DNA from: Platanthera guangdongensis
Taxonomy: Eukaryota; Streptophyta; Magnoliopsida; Asparagales; Orchidaceae
Reading direction: 5' to 3'
Assembly: GCA_039583875.1 (NCBI GenBank)
Contig: CM077162.1
Span: forward strand, 167,109,220-167,173,219
DNA: 64,000 nucleotides
The notes under the pieces were generated by a model. The model was not told where the DNA came from. It saw only the letters and a list, made by a program, of their open reading frames with translations, and searched no databases. Position numbers and translations under genes: made by a program. Shown piece after piece: positions 33,162 to 43,900 of the stretch; within the stretch, counting starts at the first letter, position 1, and each line of letters starts with the position of its first letter.

Positions 33162-34799
33162 TTAGAATAGCCTTCCCAGTATACCCTCATCGTCGGCGTC
33201 GAAGCATTCGACTTCTTGGTTGACAATGAGGAGAGGAGGCTCTTCAACGTGATTCACTCCCCTTGAGGAGCAAGGAACATCTGAAATCTCTTTGTCCTTT
33301 GACGTTGATGGGTCAGGGCGATCCTCTTTAGGGAGCAAGTCATGCATCTTGCCCTGCCGGAGCATCCTTTGCACAAGCTGACGGAATGCTCGGCAGTTTT
33401 CTGTTCGATGGCCTGGCTCTTTGTGGAATTCACAATAAGGCTCTGGGTCTCTAGACCTCTGATCTGCTGGCCGGTAGGGCTTCTTGTAGCTTGCCCTGTC
33501 TTTCATGATCTGGATCACTTCTTGCATGACGTCGTCGAGATCAGACTCATGCAAGTCATCGTCTTGCTGCTGTTGGACAGTTGCTGTTTGAGAAGGAGCT
33601 AGCGGTAGCAATGGATCTTGAGCATCACGGCTCGGGAAGGAGTATCGCTGGCGATGAAGCCTTCTATCCTTCCTTGAGTGAGCTGGGAAACGATTGTAAG
33701 GAGACCTTGGAGGTTGCTTGCGAAACGGATCTTTCTCTGATACGAGCTTGGAGACGAAGCCTGGATTGCTCTTCTCGCGTCGGATGTATGAGTTGGCTAG
33801 AGCGATCAGCTCTTGGTATGTACTTGGAGCACGGACATTAGCTTCAAACTTGAGAGGCCCTTCGCGAAGACCATGGATAAGAGCCACTCGGTACATTTCT
33901 TGATCAACGATTTCGATGTCCAGAATCTCTCTCTGGAATCGATCAACAAATTGAGACCAGGTTTCATCACTGCGCTGTCTGATCTCAAAGAGGGCTTCAG
34001 GACCGCCCTTTCTCTTGGAGGAGGTAGAGAATCTGAGAAGGAATTCTCTACGAAGATCAAGGAAGGAAAAGATGGAGTGGGGACGGAGGCCATAGAACCA
34101 ATCCCTCACTTGCCCATCAAAGGTTGTCACAAGGAGCTTGCACTTGGCTGCATCTGACAGAGTCTTGAGAGCAACGGCTGATTCGCAGGCTTGAAGATGC
34201 TTGACCGGATCAGTCTCTCCTGTATAGATTGGCAGTCGAGGCTCTCTGAAGTTTGCTGGAGTAGGTTCAAGTCGAACGCTCTCAATAAAGGGTGATGGCT
34301 CTTCCTGCTCTCCCACAGCATAGGGATCAAAGGGAGCATAGGCTGCAGCTGCAACAGAAGCAGGGGGGTAGAACGGAAAGGTTGCTGCAGGGGGAGCAGA
34401 GGCAGGAGCTGGGGGGCAAGGATGACTTCCTTGAAAGTTGAGAAATCTAGCAGGACTTCCCCGGGCTGCTTGCCGGAAGAAGTTTTGGCGAGCGGCAAAC
34501 TCTTCATCTTGAGTTCGCAAAGGAGCACCAGGACCTTGCGGGAAGGTCGGGGTGTAAGGCGGATAGAACGGAGGACAAGCTTGAGAATAAGCTTGCTTAT
34601 GCTCCGATGTTGGCGTTGGGTTGATTGGAGCAGCTGGAGCAGTTGCTGGACGAGAGTCTAACCGCTGCGTGATCGCAGCAAGGACTTGGTTGATGGCTTG
34701 GAACTGTTGAGCATTCTCACGGCGCGACTGCTCAAAAGCTTCCCAGAGAGGATCTTCACTAGGACTTGGAGCAAAGTTCTCGGCTGACTGATCTGACAT
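33162..34799 (-). CDS. gag: Gag protein of Tat-like gypsy element
   Basis: Virus-like particle structural protein, 545 residues from ATG 34,799 (MSDQSAENF); the frame is open further upstream into the LTR, but the first ATG inside the internal domain is the better start. Residues 20-50 are likely coiled coil. Then comes a Pro/Ala-rich stretch, then the gypsy capsid block (DPVKHLQACESAVAL, CKLLVTTFDGQVRDWFYGL, DLRREFLLRFSTS, ETWSQFVDRF). Near the C-terminus YCEFHKEPGHRTENC is a C-x2-H-x4-H-x4-C knuckle, the variant used by the Tat lineage. No stops: this gag may still be translatable, presumably to package its own RNA in particles of an autonomous relative. Confidence 0.9.
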   Translation of the reverse strand: MSDQSAENFAPSPSEDPLWEAFEQSRRENAQQFQAINQVLAAITQRLDSRPATAPAAPINPTPTSEHKQAYSQACPPFYPPYTPTFPQGPGAPLRTQDEEFAARQNFFRQAARGSPARFLNFQGSHPCPPAPASAPPAATFPFYPPASVAAAAYAPFDPYAVGEQEEPSPFIESVRLEPTPANFREPRLPIYTGETDPVKHLQACESAVALKTLSDAAKCKLLVTTFDGQVRDWFYGLRPHSIFSFLDLRREFLLRFSTSSKRKGGPEALFEIRQRSDETWSQFVDRFQREILDIEIVDQEMYRVALIHGLREGPLKFEANVRAPSTYQELIALANSYIRREKSNPGFVSKLVSEKDPFRKQPPRSPYNRFPAHSRKDRRLHRQRYSFPSRDAQDPLLPLAPSQTATVQQQQDDDLHESDLDDVMQEVIQIMKDRASYKKPYRPADQRSRDPEPYCEFHKEPGHRTENCRAFRQLVQRMLRQGKMHDLLPKEDRPDPSTSKDKEISDVPCSSRGVNHVEEPPLLIVNQEVECFDADDEGILGRLF

Positions 34800-34851
34800 G
34801 GCTAACTGTCGCTGTTCACCGTCTGACCGGATCTGAAGGTCGCGTGTTAAC

Positions 34852-35907
34852 TGTTGATGCGCGGAAACGTCGCGGGGCACCAGCCAGCTAACACGGAGGG
34901 GGTGTTCGGTCTCACAAGCTAGGAGAGGAGGAGAGGAGGAAAGGAAGGAAGCCTCTGAGTGCTCGAGAGTGGAGCAAACGGCTTGTCAAAGAGGGTTGCG
35001 GGGATAGAGGAGAGAAGCTTGATCAACGGGGCGGGTTGATCAAGAGAGGAGAAGGAGGTTGACCAGGAGCTGTCGAGCAGACGGCTAATATGACGGTTGT
35101 GCTTGCAGGTTGGTTGCCGAGAAGGGTTGAGCTGAGCTGAGAAGAAGCTTGCTGAGCAGAGGAGCAAGGCTTGCTGAGTAGAGGAGAAGAAGAAGAAGAA
35201 GGGGGCCGCTAGCAGCGGCAACAACATACTTCGCCCGCCGCGGCCTAAATGCCACTCCTGCGACGGGCTTTCCTTTTATTAATAGCTAGAGATTACAAGC
35301 TTACAAGTACACCTTTACAACAAAATCACTTAAAGGGTACAAGGAGAAGCTGGCGGCTAAGAGAGAAGAAAGTGCCAGAAAGCAGAGGAGAAGCTGCCAG
35401 AGACTAAGTAAAAGAGTCTGCTGGCAAGCTGGAGGACTGAGAAACTGAGTCTGCAGAGTCTGCTGGCAAGCTGCTGAAGAGCTGCTGGAGAGCTGCGCGG
35501 ACGGGAAACTGAGTCCGCAGAGCTTGCTGGAGGAGGTGACGACGGACTGCGCGGACTGGGAAACGGAGTCCGCAGGGTCTACTGGCAAGACTTGCAGGAT
35601 CCTCCAACCGTGCAGAATGAGAGACACCATGGGTTATTTATAGGCCCAGGGAAGTTCTTCTAGAAGCGGGGCCCAGTGACATCAGCATGACGACCTGCGC
35701 GGACTCCGCGGACAGAGATTTTGCGTCCGCCACTGTCGAGCGATGAAGCAAGCGGCAGAAGGCCCTGGAGAGAACTGGGGTCCGCCCCTAGCGGGCGGAC
35801 TGGGCGGACTCCGGGAGGAGTCCGCCCGGCAGGCCGGAGGCCGCCCCCTAGCGGGCGGCCTGGGGCGGACTCCGGGGGGAGTCCGCCCGGCAGGGCGCCG
35901 GGGCCGC
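34852..35907 (-). repeat. 5' LTR of gag-only element, piece adjoining the internal domain
   Basis: Matches 28,939-29,998 almost base for base and stops inside the second to third 61-bp unit at GCCGC, where the Athila element entered. On the minus strand this is the R/U5 side. No ordinary tRNA primer site is obvious next to it. Confidence 0.92.
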
Positions 35908-37664
35908 TGATTGTCTCTGAGATATCTGCAAAGCGAAAATACCAAACTAACAATTCATCAAGGCAAGTATACCTATCGAAATGCAGCTAGGGGACACAAG
36001 TGTCGTATTGAAATCCGGGAACAGTTGAGTAAGCTTACTCACACGAAATCTATTATTTTATCGACGGCAAAATAAGGTTTGGCTAAATGTACTAAAAGAA
36101 GAGAACTACTTGTATGAACAGATAAAGAGAGCTAAAAGAGCGATTAACTTAAGCTTAGTAACGATGAAGGGAAAATGCACTCGATCAGAAATCACCTCGG
36201 CAAGAGTGGTTAGAAAAATACGATAAATAAACCTAAGCTAATTAGGGTAAAGGTCTTTGACCGTGGAGGTTCCATGAATATTGACACGCTTCTCTCGAAG
36301 GTCGTGCCTAACTGAGTTTAGGAAGGTCCGACCGACTTTCGCCTAAATCGGAGGCCTAAAACTCGCTTTACGCGGTGAACCCCTCTAATGGATTTTACTC
36401 CAATCCGGGAGATTTGAACGTCTGCCTCTCTCGAGGGGTGCGAACAACTCCCTTTACTCTTGAGTGCTCATTTCAAACCTTCGGCCTCTCGGCTAGCCCA
36501 GAATGAAAGCAAAGGTGGAGAGTATATATCGATAATATACCTCCAACCCGTGATAAATCAAGAGTAATTCAAAGCTAAACCCTAAAAAGAAAAGGTAAAA
36601 TTCAAAGCATCATAACCTAATCACTCGAACCTCGGATCAATTAGATCGAGTACATAGAGGATTAGTTAATCATGGTGAGGTGGAAGAGGGAGATGAGTAG
36701 AAGAAAAATACTGAAACAGAGCGGGAACGAAAAAGAAAACAACACTTTTTATTAAGAGAAACAGTGATCTACAGCTTGAAAATGAGAGATTACAAGAACA
36801 TGAAAAGGAAACTACACTATCATTAGCGTCATACTACAGAAAGAAGCTAGGAGCTAATACAGGAAAAGCATAAAGCTAGAGCTACGAACTAGAAATGAAA
36901 ATACATGCTTAAAAGTTCAGAAAAACAAAGGACAGAACCTCCCCTCTCAAAGCGAAAAGTTGTCCTAAAACCCCTGGAGTTGGGCTCTATTTATAGAATT
37001 TTTCGGGTCGGGTCACGCCCCCCTGTCACGCCATGGTCGGGCGTGACCCTGGGGCGTGACACATTCGGCGCAACTTTTTCGGGCAGGAATTGAATTCTGA
37101 CGGAGTTGTTGCGGTACACGCCCACCGGTCACGCCCTGGTAGGGCGTGACCCTGGGGCGTGTTCTTTGCGGCGTGACTTTGGGAGCTGAAATTGAATGCT
37201 GGAGGTGACGGGCGGAATTGCTGAAGTACACGCCCATATGTCACGCCCGGGTCAGGCGTGACCCTGGGGCGTGACAATTTCGGTGCGGCGGTGGAGCGGG
37301 AAAGACGAGCGCGCTGCGGCGATTCCTCGGAACCTGGGGACACGCCTATAGTACACGCCCGTGTCGGATGTGTCACGGGCGTGACCGAGGGCGTGTACAC
37401 TAAGTTTCCACGGAATGCAGATTCGGACCAATTGCTTCATTCCTCTGGGTTACACGCCCTAGGTACACGCCCTGGTAGGGCGTGACCTTGGGGCGTGTCA
37501 CAGCAAAATTCGGCTGAAAGCCGTGAAAACCTGCAAAAAGCAGAAAAAATGCATTAGCGACAAAAATATATACAAAGGGGAATCAAAATAAGTACTTTAC
37601 AAGACATGATTGGCTTTAAAACCCCGAAAATATCCTAATAAAATTGACTACAAACGTATTATCA
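35908..37664 (-). repeat. 3' LTR of Athila element
   Basis: Plus-strand reading TGATTGTCTCTGAG to GTATTATCA. A minus-strand TATA box (TATAAATAG, 36,988-36,996) lies just beyond an array of CACGCCC/GGGCGTG hairpins at 37,010-37,500. Confidence 0.95.
37010..37500. repeat. CACGCCC/GGGCGTG hairpin array in Athila LTR
   Basis: At least a dozen short palindromic units such as GTCACGCCCTGGTAGGGCG followed by TGACC; each holds two or more CpGs. The array ends about 15 bp before the TATA box. The sister LTR has the same array at 46,830-47,325. Confidence 0.9.
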
Positions 37665-39570
37665 AATTCCCCCAAGCTTAAGTTTTGCTTGTCCCCAAGC
37701 AAAGATATAAAGACTAGCTAATCATAAGAGTGACTAATTCAAAAAAGTTTTAATCATACTCACACAAGTACTATGCGAAATTCTAGGTAGGGAGAATGTA
37801 AAACGTAAATCTAAAACAATTATTTAGGTATGGTTTAACTTTTATAAACTTTACTTAATAAAAATAAATCATCCAGAATTTTGACGAAATTCTTTAAATA
37901 GATTTGAGCAAGGTAATGAAAATGAAAAGAACGTATTGAGTTATTACTAGATCCAAGCAACGCATTATAATTATATCAATTAAATAACAAAAATCTAAGT
38001 TTAAATCCAAAACTAAAACTGATTTACTTTTCTTCTTTTCTTAGTTGTTAAATAAAATTAAAAAAAGGGCGTGAATCAAAAGGACTTAATAGGACCGAAA
38101 CGTTTGGTTTAGGAATATGAATAGGAGTGGAATTCAAATATAAACATGGAGGCTTAAAAATCACACTAAACCAAAACAACGAGTTTCAAAAAAAAAAAAA
38201 TTATTTTAAACAAAATATTTATAAATAAATTTATTTTTTTTCTCTTTATGATTATTTATCTCATCATTTTTTTTCTCATTTTTTTTTTATTATTTTCATT
38301 CATTTTTGTTTTTTTTTCTTTTCAATATATTGCTTTTGAGTACACCTTTTTCAACAATATCTCCACAGATAAGACAAAATTTCCTATCAAACAAAATTAG
38401 CGCGATTAGATAGGTAGGAATTTGGGCTTTGGTGAAAATGAAAATGTGTGTGGAGTTTATCAAATGAATTTGGAAAAATGGCTCAAAAGCGGCTAACTAG
38501 TGGTAAAAGAGTTTAGGTTGGCAAGAAAGCTCAAACGTAAACAAAAATGGCCTAAATCATTTTCACGCATTTTTTTTTAAATTTATTTAAAACATAGAGT
38601 CGGTAAATTTCAAAAAGCAAGTTCGAGATAATAAAAGAAGATTGATGAAATTATCTTGAAAATAAAAATAATATGTCACTTGGATCGTTCATATCTACTA
38701 CGTTATTCAAAATATGTTCTTACAAAAATCATCTAAAGACGAAAAGGAAAATAGTGGATGATAAATTTTTAGAGAAAGTAAAGAAAATAAAGAACGAAAA
38801 ACCATAATAGAAATGCACGGTTTAGAGAAATATTTTACCTTAACATGCTACCGTGAATTAGAAACACAGCATGGCCAACATGTTACTTGTGAAATATGAT
38901 TAAAAAGAATGATTAGAAAAATTATAATTAACTACGTTGTTTATAAAGAAGTTTGAGAAAAACAAAACATAAACATGGGGTACTTATTGAAATACCAAAA
39001 TGCAGCTATATATATATAAGAGTTTTATGAAATTTTTTGAAATTTTGGAGTTTTTTGGGATATTTACAAAACATGAAATTTTGGATTTTTTTGGGATATT
39101 TACAAAACAAAAAGAAAACAAAAAGAAGGAGGAAGTCCTCCCCCAAGCTTAAAATCTACATTGTCCGCAATGGAGAAGGAGGTTGGAGAACGAGAGAAAA
39201 GTAAAGTATAGAAATAAAAGACAGAATTGAAAAGCAGGTACTTCCCCGGTTTTATTTTGCTGGGCAAGTTGAGTGATGCCGCTCCTCCATGCCTGTGCTG
39301 TGGATCTTCATGAAACGTCGTCCGGCGGACTTTGGCATGGAAGCAGAACCGTTGGAGCAGGCGATCGCGGAAGTTTCAGCTTGCCGGAGCCATTCGGGGC
39401 AAAAAGTGTAAAATAAAGAAAACATAAAAAGATAACTTGGGTTGCCTCCCAAGAGCGCCCTTTGTTTAAAGCGTCGTTTGAGCTCGACGCATCAAAATAA
39501 TAATGTCCCAAATATTGTTGAGAAATAAAGTTCGAATAAAGTTAAAGTTGTGAGAAAAATAAAGTTCAGA
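37665..39570 (-). other. Non-coding 3' region of Athila element with two polypurine-like tracts
   Basis: Strongly AT-rich, with poly-A/T runs and an (AT)n stretch near 39,008. The plus-strand primer TTAAGCTTGGGGGA (minus strand, 37,668-37,681) lies next to the 3' LTR. An identical 14-base copy is at 39,139-39,152. No env-like protein is seen in any frame. Confidence 0.8.
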
Positions 39571-40980
39571 TTAATCAAATGTCAGGACCGGAAAGATAGA
39601 GTTAACAGGGTTTAGACTGACATCATCACAGAAATACAGTTTAAGACGCTGACCATTCACTTTGAAAGTACCCTTATCCGGGTGAGAAATTAAAACAGTA
39701 CCATAAGAAAAGACTTCTAAAACAGTAAAAGGCCCAGACCAACGTGATTTTAATTTACCCGGGAATAAACGTAAACGAGAGTTATAAAGAAGCACTTGGT
39801 CGCCTGGCTTAAAGATTTTTGGGTGCCTAAGATGTCGGTCGTGTAAACGCTTCGTCCGCTCTTTATAAAGTCTGTTATTTTCATACGCGTAAGAGCGCCA
39901 CTCGTCGAGTTCGTTAAGTTGAAATTTTCGAAAATCGCCGACAGAGTGGGGATCGAAGTTTAAAAATCGCAAGGCCCAAAAGGCGCGGTGTTCTAACTCT
40001 ACGGGTAAATGACACGATTTTCCATAAACCAACCGATATGGCGTACAGCCGAGGGCGGTTTTGTACGCTGTTCGGTAGGCCCATAGAGCATCGTCCAATT
40101 TGGCGGACCAGTCTTTTCTAGATGTTGAAACAGTCTTTACTAAAATTCTTTTTATTTCTCTATTCACTACTTCGACTTGTCCGTTAGTTTGGGGGTGGTA
40201 GGCAGTGGAAAGCTTATGAGTAACGCCATATTTAGTTAGGATTTTTGAAAATTGTGCGTTACAGAAATGGGAACCCCTATCACTAACGATAGCGCGCGGC
40301 GTACCGAATCGAGAAAATAATTTTTTGAGGAAATTAACTACGACTCGGGCGTCATTCGTAGGAAGAGCTTGGGCTTCGGCCCAACGTGAAACATAATCAA
40401 CGGCAACTAAAATATACTTATTCCCGAAGCTAGAAGGAAAAGGGCCGACAAAATCAATCCCCCAGAGGTCGAAAACTTCGCACTCTAGGAAATAATTTTG
40501 TGGCATTTCATTTTTATTCGAAATATTCCCCGACCGTTGGCAACTATCACACCTACTCACAAAGGCATGCGCGTCTTTAAACAGGCTGGGCCAGTAAAAA
40601 CCCGCGCTTAACACTTTGTGAGCGGTGCGAGCAGCTTGATAGTGCCCACCTGTCGGTCCTTCATGTAAATGTTTAATAATATCTAATCCTTCATGCAAGG
40701 AAACACACCTCCTGATCACTTGGTCTGCACAGACTTTAGAAAGATGCGGGTCCTCCCAAAAGTAGTTCTTCAGCTCAAAAAAGAATTTCTTCTTTTGCTG
40801 AGATGAAAACTCTTTTGGGAGCACACGGGCCACTAGATAGTTGGCGATGTGGGCAAACCAAGGAGAAGTAGATGTGTTAATTATGAACAGCTTCTCATCA
40901 GGAAAATAGTAATGAAAAGAATTTTCGTCTAATTGCTCGATAAACGGGTTGTCTAGGCGCGAAAGGTGGTCGGCGGCCAA
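39571..40980 (-). CDS. pol: Athila Pol, integrase part (continuation after one stop)
   Basis: Same frame as the upstream gag-pol ORF, separated by the TGA at 40,993-40,995 (context [20 protein letters not shown], where the family has a sense codon). About 469 residues. HHCC zinc domain: [17 protein letters not shown] ... CDSCQRSG. Catalytic triad: D in [12 protein letters not shown] in [10 protein letters not shown] in [13 protein letters not shown]. The C-terminal domain has [19 protein letters not shown] and RWSGPF. No chromodomain, as usual for Athila. It ends naturally at 39,571. The integrase itself is intact; it would need readthrough of the TGA. Confidence 0.93.
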   Translation of the reverse strand: MAADHLSRLDNPFIEQLDENSFHYYFPDEKLFIINTSTSPWFAHIANYLVARVLPKEFSSQQKKKFFFELKNYFWEDPHLSKVCADQVIRRCVSLHEGLDIIKHLHEGPTGGHYQAARTAHKVLSAGFYWPSLFKDAHAFVSRCDSCQRSGNISNKNEMPQNYFLECEVFDLWGIDFVGPFPSSFGNKYILVAVDYVSRWAEAQALPTNDARVVVNFLKKLFSRFGTPRAIVSDRGSHFCNAQFSKILTKYGVTHKLSTAYHPQTNGQVEVVNREIKRILVKTVSTSRKDWSAKLDDALWAYRTAYKTALGCTPYRLVYGKSCHLPVELEHRAFWALRFLNFDPHSVGDFRKFQLNELDEWRSYAYENNRLYKERTKRLHDRHLRHPKIFKPGDQVLLYNSRLRLFPGKLKSRWSGPFTVLEVFSYGTVLISHPDKGTFKVNGQRLKLYFCDDVSLNPVNSIFPVLTFD

Positions 40981-40992
40981 GTTCTCGGCACC

Positions 40993-43900
40993 TCACTTAT
41001 CACGGATCTCTAAGTCAAACTCCTGGAGGAGTAAGACCCAGCGAATCAAGCGAGGCTTGGCATCCGTTTTAGAGAGAAGATATTTGAGGGCCGAGTGGTC
41101 CGTAAAAACAATAATTTTTGAAAGAGTAATATAAGGGCGAAATTTGTCAAATGCGAATACTACAGCTAAGAGCTCCTTCTCGGTTGTGGTGTAATTTTCC
41201 TGTGCAGATGTGAGAGTTTTACTAGCGTAATAAATGGGGTGGAAGTTTTTGGAAATACGTTGACCTAGTACGGCTCCCACCGCATAACTACTTGCATCAC
41301 ACATTATTTCAAATGGAAGATCCCACACCGGAGCTATCATGATTGGCGCATTAACTAATTTTTCTTTTATTAAATTGAAGGCAGCTAGACAGAGGTCATC
41401 AAAGATGAATGGGGCGTCTTTTTCTAAGAGATAGGTAAGGGGCTTGGTGATTTTGGAAAAGTCTTTTATGAAGCGGCGGTAGAAACCTGCATGACCCAGG
41501 AAACTTCTTATGACTTTTATGTTCGTAGGTGGCGGCAGTTTCTCGATAACTTCTATTTTCGCAACGTCTACTTCAATACCCCTTTCAGAAATTTTATGTC
41601 CCAAAACTAACCCTTCCCTTACCATAAAATGACATTTTTCCCAATTTAAGGCGAGGTTAGTTTCTTCGCATCGCTCTAAGACTTTTTCGAGGTTCTCTAA
41701 GCAACTATCGAAGGAATTCCCGAAGACGGAGAAATCATCCATGAAGACTTCCATAATGCTTTCTACGTACTTGTCAAAGATGGCGAGCATACATCGTTGG
41801 AATGTAGCCGGCGCATTGCACAATCCAAACGGCATTCTTCGATAGGCGAAGGTGCCGAAGGGACAAGTAAACGTAGTTTTCTCCTGGTCCTCGGGGGAGA
41901 TGGGGATTTGAAGATACCCCGAGAGGCCATCGAGAAAACAATAAAAGCTATGTCCGGAAAGTCGTTCTAAAATTTGATCAATGAACGGCAAGGGGAAGTG
42001 ATCCTTGCGGGTGGCGTCATTCAACTTACGGTAATCTATACACATTCGCCATCCGGTCACCGTCCGAGTCGGGATTAATTCATTATTTTCATTACTTACG
42101 ACCGTTATCCCTCCCTTCTTTGGTACTACCTGTACTGGGCTAACCCACTTACTGTCGGATATAGGATAGATAATTCCTGCGTCTAACAATTTCATAACCT
42201 CGCCCTTAACTACGTCTTTCATGTTTGGGTTTATACGGCGCTGAGGTTGTATAGAGTTACGAGAATTATCTTCCATTAAGATTTTATGAGTGCAGAAAGA
42301 TGGGCTTATGCCCTTGATATCAGATATCTGCCAAGCAATAGCTTGGCGATGCTTTTGTAAAATTGAAAGAAGTTTATTTTTTTGTGCATCCGTGAGGTAG
42401 GCCGAAATTATGACAGGCAGCTTAGAGTCCTTTTCTAAGAAAGCGTATTGAAGGTGCTCTGGTAGTTCTTTCAGTTCCAAGGTAGGGGGGTCATCATACG
42501 AGGTCTTGGAAATTTGTTCTTTTTCAAAAACTATGTCCTCGTACACTTTTTTATAAGTAAAATTAAAAGGGGTGTTGCTAGCGGCCATGGAGGCTTCGTG
42601 CAGCGATTCAGTTGGAAAAGTAGAAGAGGAACAAAAATCAAAAAATTCTTTTTCAAAATCAGAGTAGCGAGTGGAGGATTCTTCACTTAGGTGTAGAGAT
42701 TCAGTTGGAAGAGTAGGAGAGGAACAAAAATTGGAAAATTCTTTGTCAAAATCAGAGGTGGGAGAGAAGGATTCTTCACTTATGGTATCCATAAAAAAAC
42801 AGGAGTCATCATTAGCTAGTGTGTTCTTCATCGAGGGGGTGATAGAGAAAGTTACCTCATCGTCGCCCACTCGAAGGAAGAGCTTACCATTGCTTACATC
42901 AATGATAGCTCGGGAGGTGGCAAGGAAGGGTCGGCCAAGGATCAGGGGAACCTCGACGTCTTCTTCGATATCTAAAATGACAAAGTCCACCGGGAAGATG
43001 AACTTGTCAACTTTGACTAGGACGTCCTCCACTATTCCTAACGGGTATTTGACTGACCTGTCGGCTAGCTGGATACTCATTCGTGTGGGGTTGAGACTAC
43101 CAATTCCTAACTTTTTAAACAACGAGAGGGGCATAAGATTAATACTCGCACCTAAGTCGGCTAAAGCATGTTTGACAAAGAGATCACCAAAGACACACGG
43201 GATAGAGAAACTACCCGGGTCACTGATTTTTTTCGGTAATCCGTTTGTCAAAACCGCCGAGCACGCGGCATTTAACGTGACATGAGAAAGGTTCTCTAAC
43301 TTCTTCTTGTTAGTTAGGAGGTCCTTAAGGTATTTTGCGTACTTCGGCATCTGGGATATGGCTTCGTGGAAAGGCAGATTTACGTGGATTTGCTTAAACA
43401 TTTCCAAAAAACGGGTGTATTGATCATCCTGTCGTTGTTTATTAAGTTCGGAAGGGTATGGCGGGGATGGATTATTTTTAAAGGTGGGTGGTGGAGTGAA
43501 TTCTTTTTCTACGATAGGGGTGATAATTTCTTCGGCAGAGGATGGAATTTTTAAAAGGGGAACGGAGCTTTGATTTTCAAAAACGGGAGCGGAGCTTTGA
43601 TTTTTAAAAACGGGAGCGGAGCTTGCCTCGGGTTCTTCACTTACCATACCAGGAACTTTCTTCCCACTCCGAAGAGTTATAGCTTTCGCTTGCTCTCTCG
43701 GGTTGGGCTCGGTATTGGAAGGAAGAGACCCTACGGGTCGCTCAGAAATAATTTTAGCGAGCTGTCCTACCTGATTTTCTAAGTTTTTAACACTTCCGGT
43801 TAAGGTCCTAATCGTAGCGTCATTAGCATTCATGTATTTTGAAAACACTTCCTCCAAATTTGGAGGTTTTGGAAAACTTTGAGGAGGAGGTGGTGGTGGA

